From: Saprospiraceae bacterium
Lineage (GTDB): Bacteria > Bacteroidota > Bacteroidia > Chitinophagales > Saprospiraceae
DNA length: 8,241 nucleotides
Assembly (NCBI GenBank): GCA_023300255.1
Contig: JALZWC010000350.1
Coordinates: 1-8,241, forward strand
Reading direction: 5' to 3'
In this document: positions 1 to 7,424 of the stretch, piece after piece
Layout of the letters: the number at the start of each line of letters is the position of its first letter
Position numbering within the stretch: the first letter of the stretch is position 1
Notes under the pieces: generated by a model
Database searches by the model: none
What the model was told of the DNA's origin: nothing
Seen by the model: the letters and a program-made list of their open reading frames with translations, nothing else
Position numbers and translations under genes: made by a program

Positions 1-803
1 CAGGCATCCGTTGCTGTTACACTTGCTGCACTTGGTACTGTTTGTCCACATGCTACTGTTGCATTCGTTGGTACACCTGTTAAAGTAATCGCTGATCCAC
101 CTTCTACTGTTATTGTTTGAGATCCGATCTCTGTAACACCACAAGCAGAGGACGCAGTCCAAGTTCTTAATAAAGTATAAGAACCACAATCTGCACCACT
201 TTGTGCTTCTGTAAAGTTGACTGAATAATTCAAGCCACAATCGTCCGTTCCTGTCACTGTTGACACAGCTGGAATCGCTTGACCACATGCTACTATTGCA
301 TCCGCTGGCACACCATTCAAAGTGATCGTTGGACTATCACTTAACTTAATAATTTGAGAAGTACTGATTGTTCCATTACAACCATCAGGTGCGGTCCATG
401 TTCTTGTTATTGTAGAACTACCGCAAGAAGTGATACTAGTTGTTTCTTCAAAAGAAACAGTAAAAGATGCACCACATCCATTCGTTGCAGTCACTGTTGG
501 AGCTGCTGGCAAATTCAATCCACAAGAAACATTCGCATTAGAAGGGATACCCTTGAAAGTAGTTGCTTCGTCTCCATTAATTGTAATATCTTGAGTAGCA
601 GTAACTGCATTTCCGCAAGCATCAATCGCACTCCAAGTTCTAGTGATAACAGAATTATCACAATCGCTATTCGTCGTTGCTTCTGTAAAAGCTACTGTAT
701 AATTATACCCACAGGCATCTCTTGCAGATACTGCTGCATTCGCTGGAATTGCATCTCCACAACCTAGTGTAATATTTGCAGGAACACCATTTAGTACAGG
801 TCC
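1..803 (-). repeat. Modules R26-R28 and the start of R29
   Basis: R26 begins GPVLNGVPAN and DACGYNYTVAF like R20 and R23, then departs (TEATTNSDCD) and regains C3, as if a third copy of the trimer began and diverged or recombined. R27 (FEETTSITSCG, linker KLSDSP) and R28 (FTEAQSGADCG, SSACGVTEIG) have all four Cys. R29 is cut by the edge inside its ATDAC motif, so the array continues beyond the window. Confidence 0.85.
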
Positions 804-3800
804 AGTTGAAGCTTGCACTGTAATTGTTTGTGTTGCAATAGCATCATTACTACAACCTCCTGCTGCGGACCAAGTTCTTACTATATTATAGCTATCACAA
901 GAACCATCTGTTCTAGTTTCTGTATAATTAACTGCGTAGTTATTATTGTTTGTATCGGTTGCTGTTACATTCGCTGCTGTTGGAACAGTCTGTCCACAAG
1001 TAAGCGTCACATCCGTTGGAACACCATACAAGCTCATACTCGCTGCCGCTTGTACCGTAATGATTTGAGTTGCAGAGCTTGCATTGCCACAAGCATCTAC
1101 TGCTGACCAAACTCTTGTCAAACTGTAAGCACCGTTCGCCAACTGCGTTGTTGTCTCTCCATAAGTAACACCATAGAAATGATCGTTCATATCACTCGCT
1201 GTTACATGTGCTGCATCTGGTACTTTATCACCACAAGAAATAGTTACACTCGTTGGAACACCTTGGAAACCGATACTAGCGGCACTCCCTTCTACTGTAA
1301 TTGTTTGGGTTCCTTCTACCTCATTACTACAAGCATCAATTGCCCGCCAAGTTCTTGTAATAGTAGAACTACCATTAGCATGATTTACGCTTGTTTCGTT
1401 TAAAGCTACCGTGTAGTTATAACCACAGGCATCTCTTGCAATCACATTAGCAGAAGCAGGTAAAGCTTCTCCACAAGCTACTGTTGCGTTAGCTGGTACG
1501 CCACTTAATACAGGTCCATTTGAAGCTTGTCCTGTAATTGTTTGTGTTCCAATAACATCATTATTACAACCTCCTGCTGCCGTCCAAGTTCTTACTATCG
1601 TATAGCTATTACAAGAACCATCCGTTCTAGTTTCTGCATAATTAACCGTGTAGTTATTATTATAGGTATCAGTTGCTGTTACATTCGTTGCTGCTGGTAC
1701 AGCCTGTCCACATTTAAGTGTTACATCCGTTGGAACACCAGTCAAGCTCATATTAGCTGCTGCTTGTACTGTAATGATTTGAGTACCCGTAGTTGCATTT
1801 CCACAGGCATCTACTGCCGACCAAATTCTTGCCAAATCATAAGCACCATTTGCAAGCTCTGTTCTTGTTTCTTCATGGGTTACGCCATAAAAATTATCGT
1901 TGGTATCACTTGCTGTTACATGTGCTAATTCTGGCACTTTATCACCACAAGAAATAATTGTATTCGTTGGTACGCCTTGAAGACTGATACTTGCTGCACT
2001 TCCTTCTACTGTAATTGTTTGTGCAGCTTCTGCTGCATTTCCACAGGCATCTGTTGCCTTCCAAGTTCTTGTAATCGTATAACTACCATCAGCATGATTT
2101 ACGCTTGTTTCGTTTAAAGCAACACTATAATTATACCCACATGCATCACTCGCTATCACATTAGCAGAAGCAGGTAAAGCTTCTCCACAAGCTACTGTTG
2201 CATTAGCAGGTACGCCACTTAGTACAGGACTTCCTGCATCTTGAACAGTAATCGTTTGGAAGGCTGTTTCTACGCCACCACAACCATTTGCGATAGACCA
2301 AGTTCTTAATAAAGTATAATTTCCACAATCGCCGTCTACTCTAGATTCTTCTACATTCACATTATAGCTATTCCCACAAGCATCTGTTGCATTGATAGTA
2401 GCAGCAGGAGCGATTTGTTGTCCACAAGTAATCGTTGCATCTGTTGGAACATTATTAAAAACAATACTAGATGTGCCATTTACTGTAATCTTCTGAGAAG
2501 CAATCACCTGCTCACCACAATCATCTTCCGCCATCCAAGTTCTAGTAATCGTTTGTTGCCCACAATCACTACCTGTTGTAGTTTCTTCAAAATTGACAAC
2601 AAAAGCTTGTCCACATAAGTTATCTGCTGTAACATTATAAGGAGCAGGAATTGCTTCCCCACATGCTACGGTAGCATCTCTAGGAATATTGTATAAGAAG
2701 ATACCAACTGATCGTTTTTGATTGATCTGTTGAGTAGTTGTATATTCATTTCCACAAGCATCAAATGCAGTCCATGTTCTAGTTAAAAGAGACAAGCCAC
2801 ATCCTTGATCTGCTGTTGATTCTGTTAAACTCACTTCGTAAGTTGTTCCACATGCATCGCTTGCTGTAAGTGCAGGCGCTGTAGCTACCACTTCTGCACA
2901 AGCTAAAGTAACTGCTGCTGGTGCTTCAGAAAATGAAATTTCCATTGGCTTCGCAATTGTAATAACTTGAGAAGCACTTACCGTACCACCACAACCATTC
3001 GCAGCAACCCAAGTACGAGTCATAATAGAATTACCACAAGTACCATCTTCTGTAGACTCTGTCATATCTACTAAATAAGTTCCACCACAAGCATCTGTTG
3101 CACTCACTGCACTGAAGCTGCTCGGAATAGCTTGACCACATGCTAAAGAAAGATCATTAGGAACACTATTAAAATTAACAGCAGGAGATCCGTTCTGTGT
3201 AATCTCCTGAACATGAGTAGTTGTATTTCCACAATCATCCGCTATAGTCCATGTTCTAGTTACTACAGAGCTACCACAACTAGTACTACTATTTTGTACT
3301 TCCTCATAGGTAATATATACATCAGTTCCGCAGGCATCTTGTGCCGTAGGATAAATCGGATCGGGCATTGCATCTCCACAATTAACGACCATGTTCGCAG
3401 GTGCATTTGTAATTACTGGAGGCGTTGTATCTTCTACTGTAATAATTTGCATTTTAATTGCTTCATTACCACAAGCATCTGTTGCTGTCCATTTTCTAGT
3501 AATCGTATAGTCGTAAACACATGAACCATTATCTCTCCATTCTAGATAATCAACTGCGATATTTCCACCACAATTATCCGTTGCTGTTAGTACTGGTGCA
3601 CCTGGGATAGCTGCGCCACATTCGATATTTAGATCTGCTACTGTACCTGCGATAATTGGCGCTTCCTCATCTGTTATTGTTATTACCTGATTCTCTATAG
3701 CTGCTGATCCACAACCATCACTTGCCGTCCATGTTCTAGTAATTACATAAGATCCACAATCATCATCTGACTGCGTTTCTGCATAAGTAACCGTATAAGT

Positions 3801-6800
3801 ATTACCACATGCATCTGCCGCCGTCACTGTTCCAGCAGCAGGAATCGTTTGACCACAAGTAAACCAAGTATCTCCTGGTACGGCACTCAAGGAAACAACT
3901 GGTGCTCCTTTTATTTCAATTTCTTGCACTGCTGTAGTGCTATTACCACAATCATCTGTCGCCGTCCATGTTCTTACTAAGATATATCCACCACATGTTT
4001 CGCCTGCTTGAGTTTCTGCTAAAGAAACAGTTGCAGTACCACATACATCAGAAACGGTTGGTGTAACAACCGTAGGAATTGCTTCTCCACAATTGATTAC
4101 TGCATTCGCAGGAACATTTGTAAAAGTAGGTGCTGTATCATCTGTCACCGTAATAATCTGCATACCTATTCCTTCATTACCACAAGCATCGGTTGCTGTC
4201 CATTTTCTAGTAATCGTATATTCACTATCACAAGCACCATTATCTCTCCATTCTAAATAAGCTACTGTAACACTTTCTCCACATGCATCTGTTGCTGTTA
4301 ACACAGGTGCTCCTGAAAGATCCGTTGCACAGGATACCGTAATATCTGCTGGTACAGCAGTTACTGTCGGTGCAACATCATCACTGATGCTAATAAATTG
4401 CATTGCAATTACTTCATTACCACAAGCATCTGCTGCTGACCATTTTCTAGTTAAAGTATAAGTATTGGCACAAGTACCATTATCTCTCCATTCTAAATAA
4501 TCAACTGCGATAGTCCCACCACAATTGTCTGTAGCAGTTAATACAGGTGCACTAGGAATAGCTGATTCACAAGTCACTGTTAAATCAGATGGCGCTCCTG
4601 CAAATACTGGTGCTACATCATCTATTATATTAATCGTTTGTATTCCTGAGACTACTCCACCACAACCATCATCCGCAGACCAAGTTCTAGTAATCGTATA
4701 AGTTCCACAAGTATTATCCGTTTGTATTGTTTCAAGTGTTACCGTATAAGTCCCACCACAAGCATCTGTTGCTGTAATATTATTAGGCGCAGCAGTCACT
4801 CCTTGATCACAAGTAAGTGACGCATCCGCTGGTATATTATTTAAAGTGATAGAAGGAGAACCATATACTGCAATTTCTTGAACAGCCGTACTAGTATTAC
4901 CACAAGCATCTGTTGCCGTCCATGTTCTTACATGCGTATATTCTCCACAGCTTTCGCCTGTTTGAGTTTCGGCTAAAGAGATAGATACCGTACCACAAAC
5001 ATCCGTTGCAGTAGGCGTTATTATCGTTGGTAAAGTCTCTCCACAATTGATCACTGCATTCGCAGGAACATTTGTAAAAGTAGGTGCATCCGTGTCTGTT
5101 ACACTAATAATCTGCATCACGATCGCTTCATTTCCACAAGCATCTGCTGCTGTCCATTTTCTAGTAATTGTATAAGCATTATCACAAGCACCGTTGTCTC
5201 TCCATTCTAAATAAGCTACTACTACATTTCCATCACATCCGTCTGTTGCTGTAAGAACAGGAGCATTTGGAATCGCATCACAACTCGCTGCTACATCCGC
5301 AGGAATGGTACTAAATATTGGTGCATCTTCATCTATAACCGTAATTATTTGAGTTGCACTTACTGAATTATCACAATAATCTGTAGCTGTCCAAGTACGA
5401 GTAATCGTATAAGCATTCGCACAAATCCCTTGACCTGCTGTAGACACTTCTTCAAAAGTAATGACTGCATCTAAAATACAACTTGTTGTTGCGCTAGGTA
5501 ATGTTGGAGCTGGAATACCATCTGTGCAGCTAATTGTCATATCCGCTGGTACACCTCTGATTGTTAAAGGCATTACCCCTTCTACTACAATCGTTTGAAT
5601 GGCACTGCTAGTATTTCCACAATCATCTGTTGCCGTCCATGTTCTTATATATGTTCTATCTCCACAAGTTCCTTCCGTTACTACATCTGAAAAATCAAAA
5701 CTTACTCCAGCATCACAAGCTCCTGTTGCTGTAGGAAGAGTAGTTGGTAATGCACCTGCACATTCAATTGTTACATCTGCTGGTACTTCTACAAATGTTG
5801 GCGGCGTAGAACCAGATACTGTAATAAATTGCATTTCAGTAGCCTCATTACCACAAGCATCTGTTGCGGTCCATTTTCTTGTGATAACATAATTACCATC
5901 ACAAGTACCATTGTCTCTCCATTCTAAATAATCTACGGTTACATTTAGATCACAATTATCTGTTGCTGTAAGAATTACGGCATTTGGAACCGCATCACAA
6001 CTGACACTTGCATGTGCAGGTGCTGCTGTTAATACTGGTGGCGTATTATCATATACTGTCAATATCTGCATCCCTATCGCCTCATTGCCACAAGCATCTG
6101 TTGCGGTCCATTTTCTAGTAATCATATAGTTGTTCTCACAAACACCATTGTCTCTCCACTCTAAATAGGCTACTGTAACATCTGTATCACAATTATCTGT
6201 TGCGGTTAGAATAGGCGCATTTGGAATCGCATCACAACTCACTGCTTCATTAGCAGGAACATCCGCGATCACTGGCGGAGTATCATCTGTAACTGTAATA
6301 AATTGCATTTCACTAGCCTCATTTCCACAAGCATCTGTTGCTGTATATTTTCTAGTTAAAACATAGCTGTTTTCACAAGCACCATTATCTCTCCATTCTA
6401 AATAACTCACTGTTGCATTTGCATCACAATTATCTGTTGCCGTTAATAATAAGGCATCAGGAACAGCATCGCAGCTTACAGCTTCATCAGCAGGTACACC
6501 ATTAATAACTGGTGCCTCCGTATCTATTAATTGTAAATTTTGAATACAAGTTACTATTTCCGTTGGCGTACCTTCATAGTGTGCCGTCCAAGTACGTACA
6601 ATATTTGCTCCGTTAGGACAACCATCAACCGGCAAAACTACATCACTATAGAAACTAGTAATAAGACATGTTGAACCCGATCCGGTTAAAGTAGGATTCC
6701 CTGTAATATCAGGAGTAGTTGCACTACTTGGACAGGCTACAAAATCTGTAGGACAAACAATTTCAGGTACGCCGCAAAAAAGTTGTGCGTTTGTTTGTGG

Positions 6801-7424
6801 TTGCGCGCTTGTAACCTCAGGCTCGCAAGATGTGAAAGTCATATCTTGCAATGAAACAGGCCCTTGACCTGGTCTACAAATAGTAATAGCCAACTCGTCA
6901 GAGTCAGCGGGTGCGTCCAAACATAGTTGGTCAACATTGTCTTTATCAAAAGATCCTAAACTTTCCCATGTACCGGGCGCAATAGGATTCTCTTGCCAAA
7001 AACAAACATTCCCTAAAGCATTGCCACATCCTTGTCTTGGAGAGAAGCATACTTTAGGAACACAATTTTCTACCAAATTCGTCTTTGGAAAGTTCTTAAA
7101 TATAAAAGTACCACAACCACCATCTGTATCGTTGGGTCCAGAGTTACCAATACAAAAATCACTATCAACTGTATTATCCCAATTGGATAAATCTACTTCT
7201 AAATATACTGGTAAGCCAGTAACGACTCGTCCAGGTGCCGTATAAGATGGCTCGTCATTATTATTGTTTTTGCAATCGGTAAATTGGCCAAAACTTTCTA
7301 TAGAGAAAAGCATGCTTAATAATAAGACAAGCTTAAATCCACGAAGGCTTTGGGTTTTAAAAAGTTGTTTTTGAATACCTATTTTATTTAAAATTAGGCA
7401 AAAAGAGGTCCTGTAAAATCTCAT
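1..7424 (-). CDS. Giant secreted HYR-like multi-repeat protein (3' end outside window)
   Basis: One uninterrupted minus-strand frame of 2,474 complete codons runs from the ATG at 7424-7422 to the window edge, where a codon starting TG is cut. An in-frame TAA at 7457-7455 with no other ATG, GTG or TTG codon between fixes this start; no Shine-Dalgarno site precedes it, as is usual in Bacteroidota. Order of parts: signal peptide (residues 1-46), Cys-rich region (47-220), degenerate module R1 (221-305), then modules R2-R28 of 76-83 residues and part of R29. A typical module reads VPAN..V.CG...P......ATDACG.....V...E......CG.Y.ITRTWTATDACGN....Q.ITV, with four Cys. This fits HYR-like modules of extracellular Bacteroidota proteins. 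No catalytic motif is visible. The inferred role is adhesion, matrix or surface fibre. A type IX sorting domain is expected downstream but cannot be seen. Repeat type and secretion are well supported; the exact function is unknown. Confidence 0.93.
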   Translation of the reverse strand, partial: MRFYRTSFCLILNKIGIQKQLFKTQSLRGFKLVLLLSMLFSIESFGQFTDCKNNNNDEPSYTAPGRVVTGLPVYLEVDLSNWDNTVDSDFCIGNSGPNDTDGGCGTFIFKNFPKTNLVENCVPKVCFSPRQGCGNALGNVCFWQENPIAPGTWESLGSFDKDNVDQLCLDAPADSDELAITICRPGQGPVSLQDMTFTSCEPEVTSAQPQTNAQLFCGVPEIVCPTDFVACPSSATTPDITGNPTLTGSGSTCLITSFYSDVVLPVDGCPNGANIVRTWTAHYEGTPTEIVTCIQNLQLIDTEAPVINGVPADEAVSCDAVPDALLLTATDNCDANATVSYLEWRDNGACENSYVLTRKYTATDACGNEASEMQFITVTDDTPPVIADVPANEAVSCDAIPNAPILTATDNCDTDVTVAYLEWRDNGVCENNYMITRKWTATDACGNEAIGMQILTVYDNTPPVLTAAPAHASVSCDAVPNAVILTATDNCDLNVTVDYLEWRDNGTCDGNYVITRKWTATDACGNEATEMQFITVSGSTPPTFVEVPADVTIECAGALPTTLPTATGACDAGVSFDFSDVVTEGTCGDRTYIRTWTATDDCGNTSSAIQTIVVEGVMPLTIRGVPADMTISCTDGIPAPTLPSATTSCILDAVITFEEVSTAGQGICANAYTITRTWTATDYCDNSVSATQIITVIDEDAPIFSTIPADVAASCDAIPNAPVLTATDGCDGNVVVAYLEWRDNGACDNAYTITRKWTAADACGNEAIVMQIISVTDTDAPTFTNVPANAVINCGETLPTIITPTATDVCGTVSISLAETQTGESCGEYTHVRTWTATDACGNTSTAVQEIAVYGSPSITLNNIPADASLTCDQGVTAAPNNITATDACGGTYTVTLETIQTDNTCGTYTITRTWSADDGCGGVVSGIQTINIIDDVAPVFAGAPSDLTVTCESAIPSAPVLTATDNCGGTIAVDYLEWRDNGTCANTYTLTRKWSAADACGNEVIAMQFISISDDVAPTVTAVPADITVSCATDLSGAPVLTATDACGESVTVAYLEWRDNGACDSEYTITRKWTATDACGNEGIGMQIITVTDDTAPTFTNVPANAVINCGEAIPTVVTPTVSDVCGTATVSLAETQAGETCGGYILVRTWTATDDCGNSTTAVQEIEIKGAPVVSLSAVPGDTWFTCGQTIPAAGTVTAADACGNTYTVTYAETQSDDDCGSYVITRTWTASDGCGSAAIENQVITITDEEAPIIAGTVADLNIECGAAIPGAPVLTATDNCGGNIAVDYLEWRDNGSCVYDYTITRKWTATDACGNEAIKMQIITVEDTTPPVITNAPANMVVNCGDAMPDPIYPTAQDACGTDVYITYEEVQNSSTSCGSSVVTRTWTIADDCGNTTTHVQEITQNGSPAVNFNSVPNDLSLACGQAIPSSFSAVSATDACGGTYLVDMTESTEDGTCGNSIMTRTWVAANGCGGTVSASQVITIAKPMEISFSEAPAAVTLACAEVVATAPALTASDACGTTYEVSLTESTADQGCGLSLLTRTWTAFDACGNEYTTTQQINQKRSVGIFLYNIPRDATVACGEAIPAPYNVTADNLCGQAFVVNFEETTTGSDCGQQTITRTWMAEDDCGEQVIASQKITVNGTSSIVFNNVPTDATITCGQQIAPAATINATDACGNSYNVNVEESRVDGDCGNYTLLRTWSIANGCGGVETAFQTITVQDAGSPVLSGVPANATVACGEALPASANVIASDACGYNYSVALNETSVNHADGSYTITRTWKATDACGNAAEAAQTITVEGSAASISLQGVPTNTIISCGDKVPELAHVTASDTNDNFYGVTHEETRTELANGAYDLARIWSAVDACGNATTGTQIITVQAAANMSLTGVPTDVTLKCGQAVPAATNVTATDTYNNNYTVNYAETRTDGSCNSYTIVRTWTAAGGCNNDVIGTQTITGQASNGPVLSGVPANATVACGEALPASANVIARDACGYNYTVALNETSVNHANGSSTITRTWRAIDACSNEVEGTQTITVEGSAASIGFQGVPTSVTISCGDKVPDAAHVTASDMNDHFYGVTYGETTTQLANGAYSLTRVWSAVDACGNASSATQIITVQAAASMSLYGVPTDVTLTCGQTVPTAANVTATDTNNNNYAVNYTETRTDGSCDSYNIVRTWSAAGGCSNDAIATQTITVQASTGPVLNGVPANITLGCGDAIPANAAVSARDACGYNYTVAFTEATTNSDCDNSVITRTWSAIDACGNAVTATQDITINGDEATTFKGIPSNANVSCGLNLPAAPTVTATNGCGASFTVSFEETTSITSCGSSTITRTWTAPDGCNGTISTSQIIKLSDSPTITLNGVPADAIVACGQAIPAVSTVTGTDDCGLNYSVNFTEAQSGADCGSYTLLRTWTASSACGVTEIGSQTITVEGGSAITLTGVPTNATVACGQTVPSAASVTATDA
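804..1517 (-). repeat. Modules R23-R25, second copy of the 714-nt block
   Basis: R23 (ALNETSVNHANGSS), R24 (FYGVTYGETTTQLANGAY) and R25 (TDTNNNNYAV, TDGSCDSY) match R20-R22 module by module, with the same pattern of missing cysteines. Differences are scattered substitutions such as DACSNEVEG in R23 against DACGNAAEA in R20. The copies are alike enough at nucleotide level to suggest a recent duplication or continuing gene conversion. Confidence 0.88.
1518..2231 (-). repeat. Modules R20-R22, first copy of a 714-nt three-module block
   Basis: R20 (ALNETSVNHADGSY) lacks C3, R21 (FYGVTHEETRTELANGAY) lacks C2 and C3, and R22 (TDTYNNNYTV, TDGSCNSY) lacks C2. C1 and C4 are kept in all three. The block is nearly repeated at 804-1517. 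Identical stretches include 47 nt (2155-2201 with 1441-1487) and 30 nt (2091-2120 with 1377-1406), all at an offset of exactly 714 nt. Confidence 0.88.
2232..3416 (-). repeat. Modules R15-R19, divergent run
   Basis: Five modules average 79 residues. R15 (YEEVQNSSTSCG, DDCGNTTTHVQEI) is a diverged B module and R16 (MTESTEDGTCG, ANGCGG) a diverged C module, completing A-B-C with R14. R17 (LTESTADQGCG), R18 (FEETTTGSDCG) and R19 (VEESRVDGDCG) lack the YLEW motif and use linkers without the D-x-x-P ending (AKPMEI, QKRSVGI, NGTSSI). All keep four Cys. This is the transition between the A-B-C half and the later half of the array. Confidence 0.8.
3417..4367 (-). repeat. Modules R11-R14, second copy of the 951-nt block
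   Basis: The modules are A (YLEWRDNGACDSEY), B (SLAETQAGETCG, ending IEIKGAP), C (TYAETQSDDDCG) and A (YLEWRDNGSCVYDY). Matching Trp codons lie 951-954 nt from those of R7-R10. B modules end in a G-x-P linker, while most A and C modules end in a D-rich linker before A-P or P-P, so linker type alternates with module type. R13 has the unusual DTWFTCG in place of the usual V.CG strand. R14 starts IIAGTVADL, lacking the Pro of VPAD. Confidence 0.8.
4368..5318 (-). repeat. Modules R7-R10, first copy of a 951-nt four-module block
   Basis: The order is A (YLEWRDNGACDNAY), B (SLAETQTGESCG), C (TLETIQTDNTCG) and A (YLEWRDNGTCANTY). The next 951 nt repeat the same order of module types and the same linkers. 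One shared identical stretch is 35 nt, at 5053-5087 here and 4099-4133 in the second copy, preceded after one mismatch by a further matching stretch. This is a tandem segmental duplication older than the 714-nt one further on. Confidence 0.8.
5319..5798 (-). repeat. Modules R5-R6, early B and C type modules
   Basis: R5 (FDFSDVVTEGTCG, IRTWTATDDCGNTSSA, ending VVEGVMP) and R6 (ITFEEVSTAGQGIC, ITRTWTATDYCDNS, ending VIDEDAP) follow the A-type R4. They are the first occurrence of the B-C order that recurs later. R6 has a longer loop before C3 and gives the largest Trp spacing in the array (246 nt). All four Cys are present in both. Confidence 0.8.
5799..6509 (-). repeat. Modules R2-R4, three consecutive YLEWRDNG-type (A) modules
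   Basis: Three modules of exactly 237 nt each share SCDA(V/I)P, TATDNCD, YLEWRDNG.C and TRK(W/Y)TATDACGNEA. All end in an (I/L)TV linker with T-P-P. They keep four Cys each. R2 has Tyr instead of the invariant Trp (TRKYTATDACG). R4 ends in SGSTPP rather than the D-rich linker of R2. Confidence 0.88.
6510..6764 (-). repeat. Module R1, degenerate first repeat
   Basis: Residues 221-305 keep the IVRTW strand and the module length, but the DACG after the Trp is replaced by HYEGTPTE and a late VTC. The first half starts IVCPTDFVACP instead of VPAN..V.CG. Its cysteines are therefore arranged differently from all later modules. It ends LIDTEAP, the normal linker into R2. It probably caps the array or adapts the N-terminal region to it. 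Confidence 0.7.
6765..7286 (-). other. Cys-rich N-terminal region of the giant protein (residues 47-220)
   Basis: This mature N-terminus of about 174 residues is not made of the repeat modules. It holds 11 cysteines, in contexts such as DFC, GGCG, ENC, KVC, QGC, NVC, QLC, TIC, TSC and LFC, with several Asp/Asn-rich segments (CKNNNNDE, GPNDTDGG, FDKDNVDQ) and aromatic or hydrophobic strands such as VYLEVDLSNW and GTFIFKNF. The spacing suggests a disulfide-stabilised beta-rich fold at the tip of the protein, perhaps binding a metal or a ligand. I do not recognise the family. It leads straight into the degenerate module R1. Confidence 0.55.
7287..7424 (-). other. Signal peptide of the giant protein (residues 1-46)
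   Basis: The first 46 residues end in a hydrophobic stretch, FKLVLLLSMLFSIESFG, followed by Q47-F-T-D-C. Cleavage after SFG, leaving an N-terminal Gln, is a common arrangement in exported Bacteroidota proteins. The basic region before the core is unusually long, about 29 residues, and contains several Lys/Arg. The only internal Met (M38) lies inside the hydrophobic core and would leave too short a signal, so the upstream ATG is preferred. This indicates Sec export to the periplasm; the later step across the outer membrane is inferred. Confidence 0.8.

Larger units (their letters stand above)
1..6764 (-). repeat. Tandem array of about 79-residue HYR-like modules (R1-R28 plus part of R29)
   Basis: The signature Trp codon (CCA on the plus strand) recurs 28 times. 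From R1 to R28 its lowest coordinates are 6588, 6345 (Tyr here), 6108, 5871, 5637, 5391, 5154, 4920, 4680, 4440, 4200, 3966, 3729, 3489, 3249, 3009, 2772, 2535, 2298, 2061, 1821, 1584, 1347, 1107, 870, 633, 396 and 159. Every interval is 234-246 nt and a multiple of three, averaging 238 nt. The canonical module has four Cys: C1 in xCG near the N-terminus, C2 in DxCG, C3 before the TRTW/TRKW strand, and C4 in DACG after it. Such regular arrays usually form an extended, stiff chain of small beta-sandwiches. Confidence 0.93.

Noticed and set aside
354..3524. Plus-strand open frames (354-767, 813-1106, 1179-1403, 1527-1928, 2415-2618, 3213-3524) rich in Cys, Ser, Thr and Ile
   Set aside because: They are antisense shadows of the repeat gene. 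Their periodic Cys/Ser content comes from reverse-complemented Thr/Ala codons (ACA, GCA), and they repeat with the module period.
1..6764. CRISPR-like or satellite array suggested by regular short repeats such as CCACAAGCATCTGTTGC
   Set aside because: The spacing is about 237 nt, always a multiple of three, and the units translate to a conserved protein module. This is a coding repeat, not a CRISPR.
5599..7245. Plus-strand open frames at 5599-5892 and 6937-7245
   Set aside because: Both lie fully antisense to the well-supported minus-strand gene and show no domain or independent start signal.
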